A DNA stretch of 64,000 nt from Methanohalophilus levihalophilus. GTDB taxonomy: Archaea > Halobacteriota > Methanosarcinia > Methanosarcinales > Methanosarcinaceae. Below the pieces are notes generated by a model. It saw nothing but the letters and a program-made list of their open reading frames with translations, was not told the origin of the DNA and made no database searches. Shown one piece after another: positions 55,101-62,934 of the stretch. A program made the translations under genes and the position numbers. The DNA is taken from the NCBI RefSeq assembly GCF_017874375.1, contig NZ_JAGGLK010000002.1, positions 372,001 through 436,000 of the forward strand. Reading direction: 5' to 3'. The first letter of the stretch is position 1. Each line of letters begins with the position of its first letter.

Positions 55101-55724
55101 ATGCTTGCAAAAGGCTCCTATTTGTGGATACTCAGCCCTGCAGTTTGTGCGTTGGCCCCTTTTTTCCTGTATCTTTACACCCAATTGACTGCTCTGCTTT
55201 ACCCTACAGGTTTCTTTTCACTTGTTACAGTATTTTTCATAATTTTTTTCAGGGACCCTGTAAGGGATGTTAAGGTTTGTAAAAACTGCATCTTGTCCCC
55301 AGCAGACGGAAAAGTAGTGGATATCAGGGGTAACACTATTTGCATTTTCATGAATGTGCATAATGTGCACGTTAACAGGGCTCCGTTTAACGGTACTATT
55401 GTTTCGGTGGAGCACAAAAACGGAAGTCTCTTACCCGCTTTTTCAAAGGATTCGTGGCGCAATGAGCGCACCGAAATTGCTATGAGCACGGCAATTGGGG
55501 ATATTAAGGTTACCCAGATTGCAGGAATGCTTGCCAGAAGGATAGTTTCTTATGTAAAGGAAGGTGATGAAGTTATACAGGGCCAGAGGATTGGAATGAT
55601 TCGTCTTGGTTCAAGAGTGGATGTAACAGTCCCGGATGACTTTGAAATCAGCCGTAAGATTGGCGACAAGGTTCTTGCAGGCCAGAGCCGTCTTGCCATA
55701 GCAAAAGACTATTCGAAGGAATGA
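55101..55724 (+). CDS. asd: Archaetidylserine decarboxylase
   Basis: A 207-residue membrane-associated pyruvoyl enzyme. N-terminal hydrophobic segments (ILSPAVCALAPFFLYLY, FFSLVTVFFIIFF) are followed by the decarboxylase fold: LSPADGKVVDI, FMNVHNVHVNRAPFNG, and the self-cleavage motif LGSRVDV where Ser becomes the pyruvoyl group. It makes archaetidylethanolamine from archaetidylserine. It starts immediately after the artA stop. Confidence 0.9.
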   Translation: MLAKGSYLWILSPAVCALAPFFLYLYTQLTALLYPTGFFSLVTVFFIIFFRDPVRDVKVCKNCILSPADGKVVDIRGNTICIFMNVHNVHVNRAPFNGTIVSVEHKNGSLLPAFSKDSWRNERTEIAMSTAIGDIKVTQIAGMLARRIVSYVKEGDEVIQGQRIGMIRLGSRVDVTVPDDFEISRKIGDKVLAGQSRLAIAKDYSKE

Positions 55725-55728
55725 ACGA

Positions 55729-56412
55729 ATGAAAATTTTCAGGACAGTTGGTATTCCAGATGTTGCTACATTAATCAACGCTTCACTGGGATTATCTGCG
55801 ATTTTTGCAGCCCATGAAGGTTACTTCTCTCTTGCCTTTGTCCTGATCCTAATGGCTGCGGTCGCAGACGGGGTAGATGGTTATCTTGCCCGCATGAATT
55901 GCAGCAGTCCGCTTGGGGAATACCTTGATTCCCTTGCAGATGTCATCTCATTTGGTGTCGCTCCTGCCTGTGTTGTGTATTTCCTGTACTGCGGCGAGTT
56001 GTGCATTCCGGCCGCATTGATAGCGGTGATCTACCTTTCAGGTGGCATCCTGAGGCTTGCCCGCTTCAGTACAAAACAAAAAAGTATTCCGGATTTTGAG
56101 GGGCTTCCAATAACCGCATCGGCAGTTGTTATTTCATCTTATATGCTGCTTTTCCCGCGATATGTATACCCATATTTCCTTTTCAGCATGATGCTACTCC
56201 TCGCATACCTTATGATCAGCGATCATCCGTATCCAAAGCTCAGAGGTACAAGGGCATTGGCATTTGTCACCGTTCTTTTCTCGGCAACGATTGTTTCCTA
56301 CCTGCTGCCTGAGATTTTCCTGCACGTGTTTTCTACAATGCTGTTCCTTTCACTGATGCTTTATCTTGAATCCCCGATTATGAAGATTCCACGGCAGTAT
56401 TATGAGGAGTGA
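55729..56412 (+). CDS. pssA: Archaetidylserine synthase (CDP-alcohol phosphatidyltransferase)
   Basis: A 227-residue membrane enzyme. The CDP-alcohol motif D-G-x2-A-R-x8-G-x3-D-x3-D is seen as DGVDGYLARMNCSSPLGEYL followed by DSLAD. It condenses CDP-archaeol with serine. Six to eight membrane segments. Last gene of artA-asd-pssA, starting four bases after asd. Confidence 0.92.
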   Translation: MKIFRTVGIPDVATLINASLGLSAIFAAHEGYFSLAFVLILMAAVADGVDGYLARMNCSSPLGEYLDSLADVISFGVAPACVVYFLYCGELCIPAALIAVIYLSGGILRLARFSTKQKSIPDFEGLPITASAVVISSYMLLFPRYVYPYFLFSMMLLLAYLMISDHPYPKLRGTRALAFVTVLFSATIVSYLLPEIFLHVFSTMLFLSLMLYLESPIMKIPRQYYEE

Positions 56413-56595
56413 GTTTCTCTTCAAAAAATTCAGTTAAATCCAATATGCCAAGTCATTTTCTAATACAATTAAAATGTGCTATGCAGCAGAATTAATAAAA
56501 AAAAGCCCTATCTTTATGGAAAAGTATATGAATAATAATATTACACCATTAACTAGGTGTAACTTGTTGCATTTGGCGTGTTTTATACAAGTTGC

Positions 56596-56715
56596 AATAA
56601 ATCATAAAAATGCGGCCGGGATGGGATTTGAACCCATGAATGCCTGGAGGACATTATAACTGGTCTTAAGCCAGCCGCTTTAGACCACTGAGCTACCCGG
56701 CCGTTATGATTTATT
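56596..56715. repeat. Perfect 12-base inverted repeat flanking the tRNA-Leu gene
   Basis: AATAAATCATAA (56596-56607) and TTATGATTTATT (56704-56715) are exact reverse complements and enclose the tRNA. In the precursor RNA they would extend the acceptor stem as a second helix. The outer end touches the stop codon of the upstream gene. Confidence 0.85.
56613..56702 (-). tRNA. tRNA-Leu (anticodon TAA), with discriminator G
   Basis: A class II cloverleaf of 90 bases: acceptor GGCCGGG/CCCGGCC, three-base D stem (GCT/AGC), anticodon stem GCTGG/CCAGT around loop CTTAAGA (anticodon TAA), a long variable arm (AATGTCC..AGGCATT) and T arm ATGGG-TTCAAAT-CCCAT. The discriminator base is G, whereas leucine tRNAs usually have A73; the base before position 1 is C and could pair with it. 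No promoter is clear. It may be an unusual or decaying tRNA. Confidence 0.85.
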
Positions 56716-57195
56716 TCAAAACGTAATAACTGGATTATTGTTGCTTGTGTTCTTTTTAAATCTGTATGCCTTAAAACGTCGATTTCCAGTTTTCTTCTTT
56801 TCTTCTACCCATACTCCATTATACTTATCCGCAATGAATTCTCTAGCTTGACGTATTAGGGAGATTGTTTGTTGATATATTTCCTTGTCATTCCGTGAAC
56901 TAAGAGGTCTCCCAAAAAAGTGGTTGTGTATTGCAGCATTATCGTGCAAAAAATCATTTTTACTAACAATGAACTTGATAATTTCATCAATTTCAGGAAT
57001 TATTATATCTTGTTCATCTTTTTCACTGACACTTTCTGTTGGTAGTGCATACTGTTTCCCAGATTTTCCAATTTGATTTTTGGATACGGAAATGGTGATT
57101 CCATTTTCATCATATGTCATTTCGGGGGCAGAGTCTTCATTTCCATATGTTATTGTTATGCAACCTGGTTTGTACTGCACTTTAATCATTCTCAT
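56716..57195 (-). CDS. Hypothetical 159-residue protein next to tRNA-Leu
   Basis: Not recognised. The protein begins MRMIKVQYKPGCITITYGNE, has an acidic central helix region (SEKDEQDIIIPEIDEIIKFI) and a basic C-terminus (EEKKKTGNRRFKAYRFKKN), which could bind nucleic acid. The AT-rich composition and isolated place between tRNA and tandem repeats suggest an acquired gene. The stop codon is 13 bases from the tRNA 5' end, so the tRNA may be co-transcribed. Confidence 0.55.
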   Translation of the reverse strand: MRMIKVQYKPGCITITYGNEDSAPEMTYDENGITISVSKNQIGKSGKQYALPTESVSEKDEQDIIIPEIDEIIKFIVSKNDFLHDNAAIHNHFFGRPLSSRNDKEIYQQTISLIRQAREFIADKYNGVWVEEKKKTGNRRFKAYRFKKNTSNNNPVITF

Positions 57196-57754
57196 GACCT
57201 CTCAAAATAATGTCATTTGCATTTAAAGATAGATCTTTGATGTATTAATAGGTTTTCATTGGTGGTTTGAATTTGTATGATTCGTATGAAAATACATTCT
57301 GTGGGGCGGCATCGGTATGTATCCAGAAAAACGCAATCAATGGCTATTGTTATTGCCGGTGTGTCGTTGATTATGCGAAAGAATCTGCAAAATGATGTTC
57401 GAAATGGTGCGCATAATTTGCACAAAATATACAAAAAAAGCATCTGGGACGGTGGGTAGAATTTTTCCAAGATGTACACGAAAAAGGTTATACAATATAT
57501 ATGAGTGAAAACTCTTCAGAAACGTATGCAATAAAGGTTCTAATTGTATTTATGAAATATTTGCACAAAAAATATGTGAGAAAATTATACAAAATATGCG
57601 CGAAAAAGTTACACGAAATATACACGAAAAGGTTATACAAATCATTCTTTGAAAAGGTTATATGAAATACATGCGAGAAAAATACACAAAATACATACCA
57701 AAAGGCGATTCAAGAAATTCGCGTAAAAATTATAAGAAATCATGTGCAGGATAA
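57196..57754. other. AT-rich intergenic region with decayed repeat units
   Basis: No gene is supported here. From about 57400 on, segments such as gaaaaaggttatacaa, gaaaaagttacacgaaatat and gaaaaggttatatgaaatac recur every 24-27 bases, becoming more alike toward 57755, as expected for an ageing minisatellite. Confidence 0.6.
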
Positions 57755-57935
57755 GTTACACAAAATATACACAAAAAAGCTACACAAAAAAGCTACACAA
57801 AATATACACGAAAAAGTTACACAAAATATACACGAAAAAGTTACACAAAATATACACGAAAAAGTTACACAAAATATACACGAAAAAGTTACACAAAATA
57901 TACGCGAAAAAGTTACACAAAATATACACGAAAAT
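57755..57935. repeat. 24-bp tandem repeat array
   Basis: Units gttacacaaaatatacacga + aaaa repeat with exact 24-base spacing at 57792, 57816, 57840, 57864, 57888 and 57912, nearly identical (one unit has tacgcg), after an earlier unit at 57755 and a short 13-base unit. Related degenerate units extend upstream to about 57400. There are no spacers, so it is not CRISPR. It lies just after clpB in an intergenic stretch. Confidence 0.85.
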
Positions 57936-57962
57936 TAAAAACAGTAAAAGCAAAAAGAGAGA

Positions 57963-60635
57963 TCAGATATGCTCTTCTCCCTTTTTGACTTCAAAAGTAA
58001 CTCCGCGATCATCGACATCAACGACGACGGTGTCTGATTCCATAACTTCTCCACTGACGATGAGTTTTCCAATTGCGGTTTCCAGCTCATTCTGGATCAC
58101 TCTCTTAAGAGGCCTTGCACCGTATGTCGGGCTGTAGCCGGCATCGCCGAGATATTTCTTGGCTTCTGGAGTGATCTCAAGATCTATTCTGCGCTCCTTG
58201 AGCCTCTGGACAAGATCTGCTGCCTTGATATCCACGATGTGAGTGAGCTGCTCTTTTGTAAGAGCACGGAATATGGCAATCTCATCCACACGGTTAAGGA
58301 ATTCGGGACGGAAGTACTTGCTGAGTTCGTTCAGGGCGATTTCCTGCATCTTGCCATAGTCTTCCACCTTTTCTCCTTTTCCATGAGCTGCATCGAAGGG
58401 GTCGGCCACATCATGAGGTGTGGTTTCACCCTCTCCGAGTTTCCGGGTCAGGTATTCCACACAGATGTTGGAAGTCATGATGACAATTGTGTTCTTGAAA
58501 TCCACAGTTCTTCCTTTTGAATCGGTGAGGCGGCCGTCATCCAGCATCTGCAGCATGATGTTGAACACGTCGTGGTGTGCCTTCTCAATCTCATCAAACA
58601 GGACTACTGAATACGGATTTCTCCGGACTGCTTCTGTGAGCTGTCCGCCTTCATCGTGCCCAATGTACCCTGGCGGTGCACCTATCATCCTCGCAACGGT
58701 GTGCTTCTCCATGTACTCTGACATGTCGATGCGGATCATGCGATCCTCGCTATCAAAGAGTTCCATTGCAAGAGCCTTTGCAAGTTCAGTCTTACCCACG
58801 CCGGTTGGGCCGAGGAAAATAAAACTTCCGATTGGCCTGCGTGGATCCTTGATGCCTGCATGTGCACGAATAACTGCATCAGCAACTGCCTTTACAGCTT
58901 CATCCTGTCCGATGACCCGCTTGTGAAGGTTATCTTCGAGGTGGATGAGCTTCTCCCTTTCACCTTCCATGAGTTTGGTAATCGGGATTTTAGTCCACTC
59001 ACTGACAACATTTGCGATATCTTCTTCGTCGACTTCTTCCTTGAGTAGCATAGTGGTCTGCTTTTCCTGCAGCCTTGCCTCCTCTTCCGCATAGTCACGC
59101 TGGAGAGGTACCAGTTCACCGTATTTCAGGCGGGATGCAAGTTCGAAATCACCTTCATTCTCGGCAAGTTCAAGTTTTGTTTTAGTTTCATCGATCTGCT
59201 CTTTGAGAGTATTCAGGTGCGCAATGCTCTGCTTTTCATTCTCCCAGCGGGTACGCATTGCATCGGATTCAGCCCTGATTTCCGCAATTTCCTTCTCAAG
59301 GTTCTGCAGCCTTTCCTTTGATGCAGCGTCTTTTTCGGCTTTCAGGGCTTCCTTCTCAATCTCAAGCTGGAGGAGTTTCCTGTCCGCTTCATCGAGATCA
59401 GCAGGTTTGCTGTCGATTGCTGTCTTCACCTTGGAAGCAGCTTCGTCCAGCAGGTCGATTGCCTTGTCAGGCAGGAACCTGTCGGAAATGTAACGGTCAC
59501 TTAATACTGCGGAAGCTACGAGTGCACTGTCTTTCAGACGGACACCGTGATGTACTTCGTACTTTTCTTTCAGTCCCCTGAGGATGGAGATGGTTGCTTC
59601 CACGTCAGGAGCTTCCACTGTCACAGGCATGAACCTGCGCTCAAGGGCAGCGTCCTTTTCGATATATTTGCGGTATTCATCAAGGGTGGTTGCACCGATA
59701 CAGTGCAATTCACCACGTGCAAGCATTGGTTTGAGGAGGTTTCCCGCATCCATTGCGCCTTCTGTGGCACCTGCACCTACAATTGTATGCAATTCATCAA
59801 TGAACAGAATAATTTGGCCTGCGGATTCGGCTACTTCGTTGAGGACTGCTTTGAGCCTTTCCTCGAATTCCCCGCGGAATTTTGCACCTGCAATAAGTGC
59901 TCCCATGTCAAGGGCAACAATCCTCTTGTTTTTCATCGCATCAGGGACATCCTTCTTTGCAATACGCTGGGCTAATCCCTCTACGATAGCAGTTTTACCC
60001 ACGCCGGCTTCACCGATGAGGACTGGGTTGTTTTTCCTGCGTCTTGAAAGGATTTCAATGGAACGTCGGATCTCATGATCCCTGCCGATAACCGGATCAA
60101 GCTTACCCTGTGAAGCACGTTCTGTGAAGTCGATTCCGTATTTTTCCAACGGTTTGTATGTATCTTCTGGATTCTCGGATGTCACGCGACGATTTCCCCT
60201 GATTTCCTTGATGGCTTCAAGAAGTGCTGCTTCATTCACGCCTGCTTCATCAAGTAAGCGCTTGCTTTCTCCTTCTTTCTCCTTTACGAGCGCAAGGAGG
60301 ATGTGCTCAACACTGGTGTACTCGTCTTTCATCTTCTTAGCTAAGGATGTAGCATTGTCGAGTACACGAATGGCACGCTGGGTATAGTAAACGTTCTCGC
60401 TTCCAGGTCCTGAAACCTGTGGTAATTGTGAGAGTTTGTCTTCCAGTTTGTCCTGCAAGTCGGAAGGCTCAGCACCCACCTTTTCCAGTAATGAAGGTAC
60501 CAATCCCCCGCTCTGTTCCAATAATGCAAGAAACAGGTGTTCAGAATCAATCTGCTGGTTGTAATACCTTGCAGCAATTGTTCTTGAAGCCTGGATTGCT
60601 TCCTGTGCCTTTTGTGTAAATTGGTTAATATCCAT
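57963..60635 (-). CDS. clpB: ATP-dependent chaperone ClpB
   Basis: An 890-residue disaggregase that works with DnaK. The Clp N domain opens [23 protein letters not shown]1 has GEAGVGKT, the middle coiled coil spans about 400-530, and NBD2 has [13 protein letters not shown]. The Clp-type C-terminal domain ends at GEEHI. The start ATG 60635 has GGGGA nine bases upstream; ATG 60650 is less likely. In archaea ClpB is patchy and thought to be taken from bacteria. A divergent winged-helix regulator gene lies across a 240-base region. Confidence 0.95.
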   Translation of the reverse strand: MDINQFTQKAQEAIQASRTIAARYYNQQIDSEHLFLALLEQSGGLVPSLLEKVGAEPSDLQDKLEDKLSQLPQVSGPGSENVYYTQRAIRVLDNATSLAKKMKDEYTSVEHILLALVKEKEGESKRLLDEAGVNEAALLEAIKEIRGNRRVTSENPEDTYKPLEKYGIDFTERASQGKLDPVIGRDHEIRRSIEILSRRRKNNPVLIGEAGVGKTAIVEGLAQRIAKKDVPDAMKNKRIVALDMGALIAGAKFRGEFEERLKAVLNEVAESAGQIILFIDELHTIVGAGATEGAMDAGNLLKPMLARGELHCIGATTLDEYRKYIEKDAALERRFMPVTVEAPDVEATISILRGLKEKYEVHHGVRLKDSALVASAVLSDRYISDRFLPDKAIDLLDEAASKVKTAIDSKPADLDEADRKLLQLEIEKEALKAEKDAASKERLQNLEKEIAEIRAESDAMRTRWENEKQSIAHLNTLKEQIDETKTKLELAENEGDFELASRLKYGELVPLQRDYAEEEARLQEKQTTMLLKEEVDEEDIANVVSEWTKIPITKLMEGEREKLIHLEDNLHKRVIGQDEAVKAVADAVIRAHAGIKDPRRPIGSFIFLGPTGVGKTELAKALAMELFDSEDRMIRIDMSEYMEKHTVARMIGAPPGYIGHDEGGQLTEAVRRNPYSVVLFDEIEKAHHDVFNIMLQMLDDGRLTDSKGRTVDFKNTIVIMTSNICVEYLTRKLGEGETTPHDVADPFDAAHGKGEKVEDYGKMQEIALNELSKYFRPEFLNRVDEIAIFRALTKEQLTHIVDIKAADLVQRLKERRIDLEITPEAKKYLGDAGYSPTYGARPLKRVIQNELETAIGKLIVSGEVMESDTVVVDVDDRGVTFEVKKGEEHI

Positions 60636-60877
60636 AATCTTGTTCCCCATTTGGTAGAATATTTGCCTGTCTGCTTGCTGTTTCCCCGATCAGCAGCAAG
60701 ACAAGTCGAATTTGATAGTAGCAATGTTTAACTTTTCATTAAATTAGTATTTGCACATCTAATCAGATTTTATTATATATAAACGTTATGCAAATCATTC
60801 AGTTAATATATGTTTTATAGATATGATATCGACAATTCAGAATAAGGTATATATAGCATTACTTCCAACCTTCTTCC
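60636..60877. promoter_or_regulatory. Divergent clpB / regulator promoter region
   Basis: A 240-base AT-rich region with TATA boxes on both strands (ttatatataaacg near 60775, and ggtatatatag at 60846-60856). The latter is about 25 bases before ATG 60878, so the regulator mRNA is probably leaderless. Heat-shock control through this region is inferred from the neighbouring genes. Confidence 0.5.
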
Positions 60878-61285
60878 ATGGCTAGACAGATAGTCCTGGT
60901 AAACCTGGATAAACCCCGGGAAAAAACCCTTGAAAAGGATGTCTATTGGCTTTGTGACAGTTTCGGCTTATCGTCAGGAAGAGATGTGGATAACATGGCT
61001 ACTCGTATAGTCATGAGCCTGCTTGATAACATTTCTGAGAAAGAACGTATTTCTTCCGAAATGATTGCAGATTCCCTTGGTGTCAATCCTTCAAGGGTGA
61101 ATCATCACTTAAGAAACCTCATTAATTCCGGTCTTGTTTACCGGGAAAAACGAAAACTGTACCTCCGTGGAGGAAGTCTCAAGGCTGCAGTTCAGGAAAT
61201 GCGGAAAGATTCACAGCGCATGTTCGATGAACTCGAGGCTATAGCTGCGGAAATAGATCAGGAAATGGGGATTCGGAACAGGTAA
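60878..61285 (+). CDS. Winged-helix transcriptional regulator, possible heat-shock regulator
   Basis: A 135-residue protein with a central winged helix at about 55-100 (ISSEMIADSLGVNPSRVNHH, then LINSGLVYREKRKLYLRGGS), followed by a helical tail. It resembles ArsR-like archaeal regulators. It is read away from clpB, and the divergent arrangement makes clpB a likely target, by analogy with heat-shock regulators of the HSR1 or Phr type. It is leaderless by its TATA spacing. Confidence 0.75.
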   Translation: MARQIVLVNLDKPREKTLEKDVYWLCDSFGLSSGRDVDNMATRIVMSLLDNISEKERISSEMIADSLGVNPSRVNHHLRNLINSGLVYREKRKLYLRGGSLKAAVQEMRKDSQRMFDELEAIAAEIDQEMGIRNR

Positions 61286-61327
61286 TCTGATATGTTGCTG
61301 GTCGGGAAAAAAGGAACTAATAAAAAA

Positions 61328-61621
61328 TCAATCAAAGAACTTTTTCAAATCTTCAATATTGATGGATACATCAAAATCTTTCAGCCGGAAGAATTTCTTT
61401 GCTCGCATATCATCGTCTTCAAGACGGAGATCGCTTTCTACAAAACCGGCTTTTTCAAGCCTTTTCAGGTGCAGGTATAGTACCTGACGTGAAACGTTCA
61501 GCTCTTTTGCAAGTTCGTATACATACCACTCTCTTTCTGAAAGCATGCACAAGAGCTTAAGCCTAAGGGGATGGGAAATAGCTTCTCCTATCGATACTAT
61601 CTGCTGCATTGTTTTTGCCAT
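61328..61621 (-). CDS. ArsR-family winged-helix regulator
   Basis: A 97-residue regulator. ISHPLRLKLLCMLSEREWYV and YELAKELNVSRQVLYLHLKR form the typical ArsR helix-turn-helix, followed by a wing (VESDLRLEDDDMRAKKFF). No metal-binding ELCVC motif is present, so it is not an arsenic-type sensor. It lies last in a minus-strand group of envelope proteins and may control them; a symmetric site at 62797-62813 is a candidate operator. Confidence 0.82.
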   Translation of the reverse strand: MAKTMQQIVSIGEAISHPLRLKLLCMLSEREWYVYELAKELNVSRQVLYLHLKRLEKAGFVESDLRLEDDDMRAKKFFRLKDFDVSINIEDLKKFFD

Positions 61622-61663
61622 AGTGGTCAGTTTAATGGTCAGATATAGGAAGCTTGAATAATC

Positions 61664-61873
61664 TTAGATCTCTTCCAGCTTTTCCTTGATTTCCTCGACA
61701 GTCTTTTTAATTTCAACAATATCCTTTTCCATTGCAACCAACTTCTCATTGTTTCCTGTATTCATGAGGCCGGATCGACTGAGGAATGCGATGGCTATCC
61801 CCAAAATCAGTAATATGAAAAGGATTTGCACAATATAATCCAGAACTCCAAAGGTATTGTAATAGTGCATCAT
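61664..61873 (-). CDS. Small membrane protein with coiled-coil tail (69 residues)
   Basis: MMHYYNTFGVLDYIVQILFI starts a single membrane helix (to about residue 32), followed by a charged coiled coil (EKLVAMEKDIVEIKKTVEEI). It shares its layout (MM-Tyr/Gly start, helix, heptad tail) with the gene at 61944, so the two may be distant paralogues. Function unknown. Confidence 0.65.
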   Translation of the reverse strand: MMHYYNTFGVLDYIVQILFILLILGIAIAFLSRSGLMNTGNNEKLVAMEKDIVEIKKTVEEIKEKLEEI

Positions 61874-61943
61874 GGTTCTTCGTAATATGTTTTTATTTTC
61901 ATATTAATCTTTACCAATTCTTATTCTGGTAAATATCATGGGT

Positions 61944-62162
61944 TTATTCCAGTTTTTTCAGTATCCTGTCCAAAGTTTCCCGATTGCTCTCTACCTGCCT
62001 TTCAATGCGTGACAGGCGCTCATCCGGGTTATTATTGTTACATGTTCTGTTATTGAAATATGAAGATATTGCCCAGATCAGGACAAGCAATATTATCAGA
62101 TTGAATATCATGCTAAAGACTCCAAAACTCCCATATCCTCCATAAAATCCGTATCCCATCAT
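61944..62162 (-). CDS. Gly/Tyr-rich small membrane protein with coiled-coil tail (72 residues)
   Basis: The N-terminus MMGYGFYGGYGSFGVFSMIF is Gly/Tyr-rich, followed by a membrane helix (LIILLVLIWAISSYF) and a coiled coil (RLSRIERQVESNRETLDRIL). It may interact with the similar 61664 protein through the coiled coil. Upstream lies a long hairpin (62208-62265). Unknown family; SHOCT-like small proteins have comparable layouts. Confidence 0.65.
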   Translation of the reverse strand: MMGYGFYGGYGSFGVFSMIFNLIILLVLIWAISSYFNNRTCNNNNPDERLSRIERQVESNRETLDRILKKLE

Positions 62163-62207
62163 GGTATCATCCCGGTATCAAAAAATAAGACAAAGAGTAA
62201 GTTTGTG

Positions 62208-62265
62208 GAAGTCCCTGCCATCTGTGGTGGTGGTAGTCAATATCTTTTGAAATGACAGGGACTTC
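62208..62265. terminator. Intergenic 14-base stem hairpin
   Basis: GAAGTCCCTGCCAT (62208-62221) and ATGACAGGGACTTC (62252-62265) pair at 13 of 14 positions around a 30-base loop. It lies between the secreted PepSY-like gene and the small membrane gene and may terminate, attenuate or stabilise the mRNA. No T-run follows on the minus strand, so termination is not certain. Confidence 0.5.
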
Positions 62266-62279
62266 ACACCATTTTATCG

Positions 62280-62750
62280 TTAGCGATACACACCGCCATA
62301 GCCCATTCCCGGACCATAGCCGTAACCATGCATCATGCCGTATCCGTATCCGCGTCTTGCAGGAGCATAATTATATGTCTGGCTTGTGCTATCAACAACT
62401 TCTCCAGTGAAAGCGTCAATGTAGCTCTGCATTACGACACCGTCATCGTTTGTGTAATACACAACCCACCATCTGCCCATCTGGTAGATGTTGTCCTCTT
62501 TTACATCAGGATCAATCTGATCCTGCGCTATTTCAAGAGCATCATCGAGAGTTTCAACGGCCAGATCATAATTGGTGGCTGTGCCTGTTATCTGGTTGTA
62601 TACAGGGCAACCTCCAATTCCGGACATTGGACCGTATCCATATGCAGCCTGAACTTCTTCAGTTTGCAATGTGAGGGCAACCATTCCTGCACCTGCAAGA
62701 AGTACTGCTCCAACCAATAGCATGTTTAGCGTCTTTTTCATATTGCTCAC
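62280..62750 (-). CDS. Secreted PepSY-like protein with Gly/Tyr-rich ends
   Basis: A 156-residue exported protein. Residues 1-35 are a signal peptide (MLLVGAVLLAGAGMVALTL, ending near VQA-A). The mature part starts AYGYGPMSGIGG, has a PepSY-like fold (LDDALEIAQDQIDP, RWWVVYYTNDDGVVMQSYID) and ends in Gly/Tyr/Met repeats (GYGYGMMHGYGYGPGMGYGG). The Met/His/Tyr-rich tail could bind metal ions such as copper, but this is a guess. It is the first gene of the minus-strand group ending in the ArsR regulator. Confidence 0.7.
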   Translation of the reverse strand: MSNMKKTLNMLLVGAVLLAGAGMVALTLQTEEVQAAYGYGPMSGIGGCPVYNQITGTATNYDLAVETLDDALEIAQDQIDPDVKEDNIYQMGRWWVVYYTNDDGVVMQSYIDAFTGEVVDSTSQTYNYAPARRGYGYGMMHGYGYGPGMGYGGVYR

Positions 62751-62796
62751 CTTCTCACCAGTTAACTTATGTTAGTTTCATTCAATATATGTAGCC

Positions 62797-62813
62797 TACA
62801 TGTTACACATGTA
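62797..62813. promoter_or_regulatory. Symmetric site TACATGT-TAC-ACATGTA, candidate ArsR operator
   Basis: A perfect seven-base inverted repeat with a three-base spacer, 47 bases upstream of the PepSY-like gene. On the minus strand a TATA-like ctttatatcc (62821-62830) lies about 20 bases ahead of it, so the site would cover the start of transcription. Confidence 0.5.
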
Positions 62814-62934
62814 CTTGCAAGGATATAAAGATTGTGATCAAACTACACACAACCAGATTTCGGAGATATTGATCAAAGTAGAGAGCTACTGTTATTCAAA
62901 AAGAAAAAGAATATGCATAGACACGATTTATGCT

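Noticed and set aside
57755-57935. CRISPR array
   Set aside because: The units are contiguous with no unique spacers, and there are no cas genes.
57742-58137. Repeat-encoded peptides (KLHKIYTK and VTQNIHEK repeats) on the plus strand
   Set aside because: They arise because the 24-base unit is divisible by three. There is no ribosome binding site, the upstream units break the frame, and the longest frame continues antisense into clpB.
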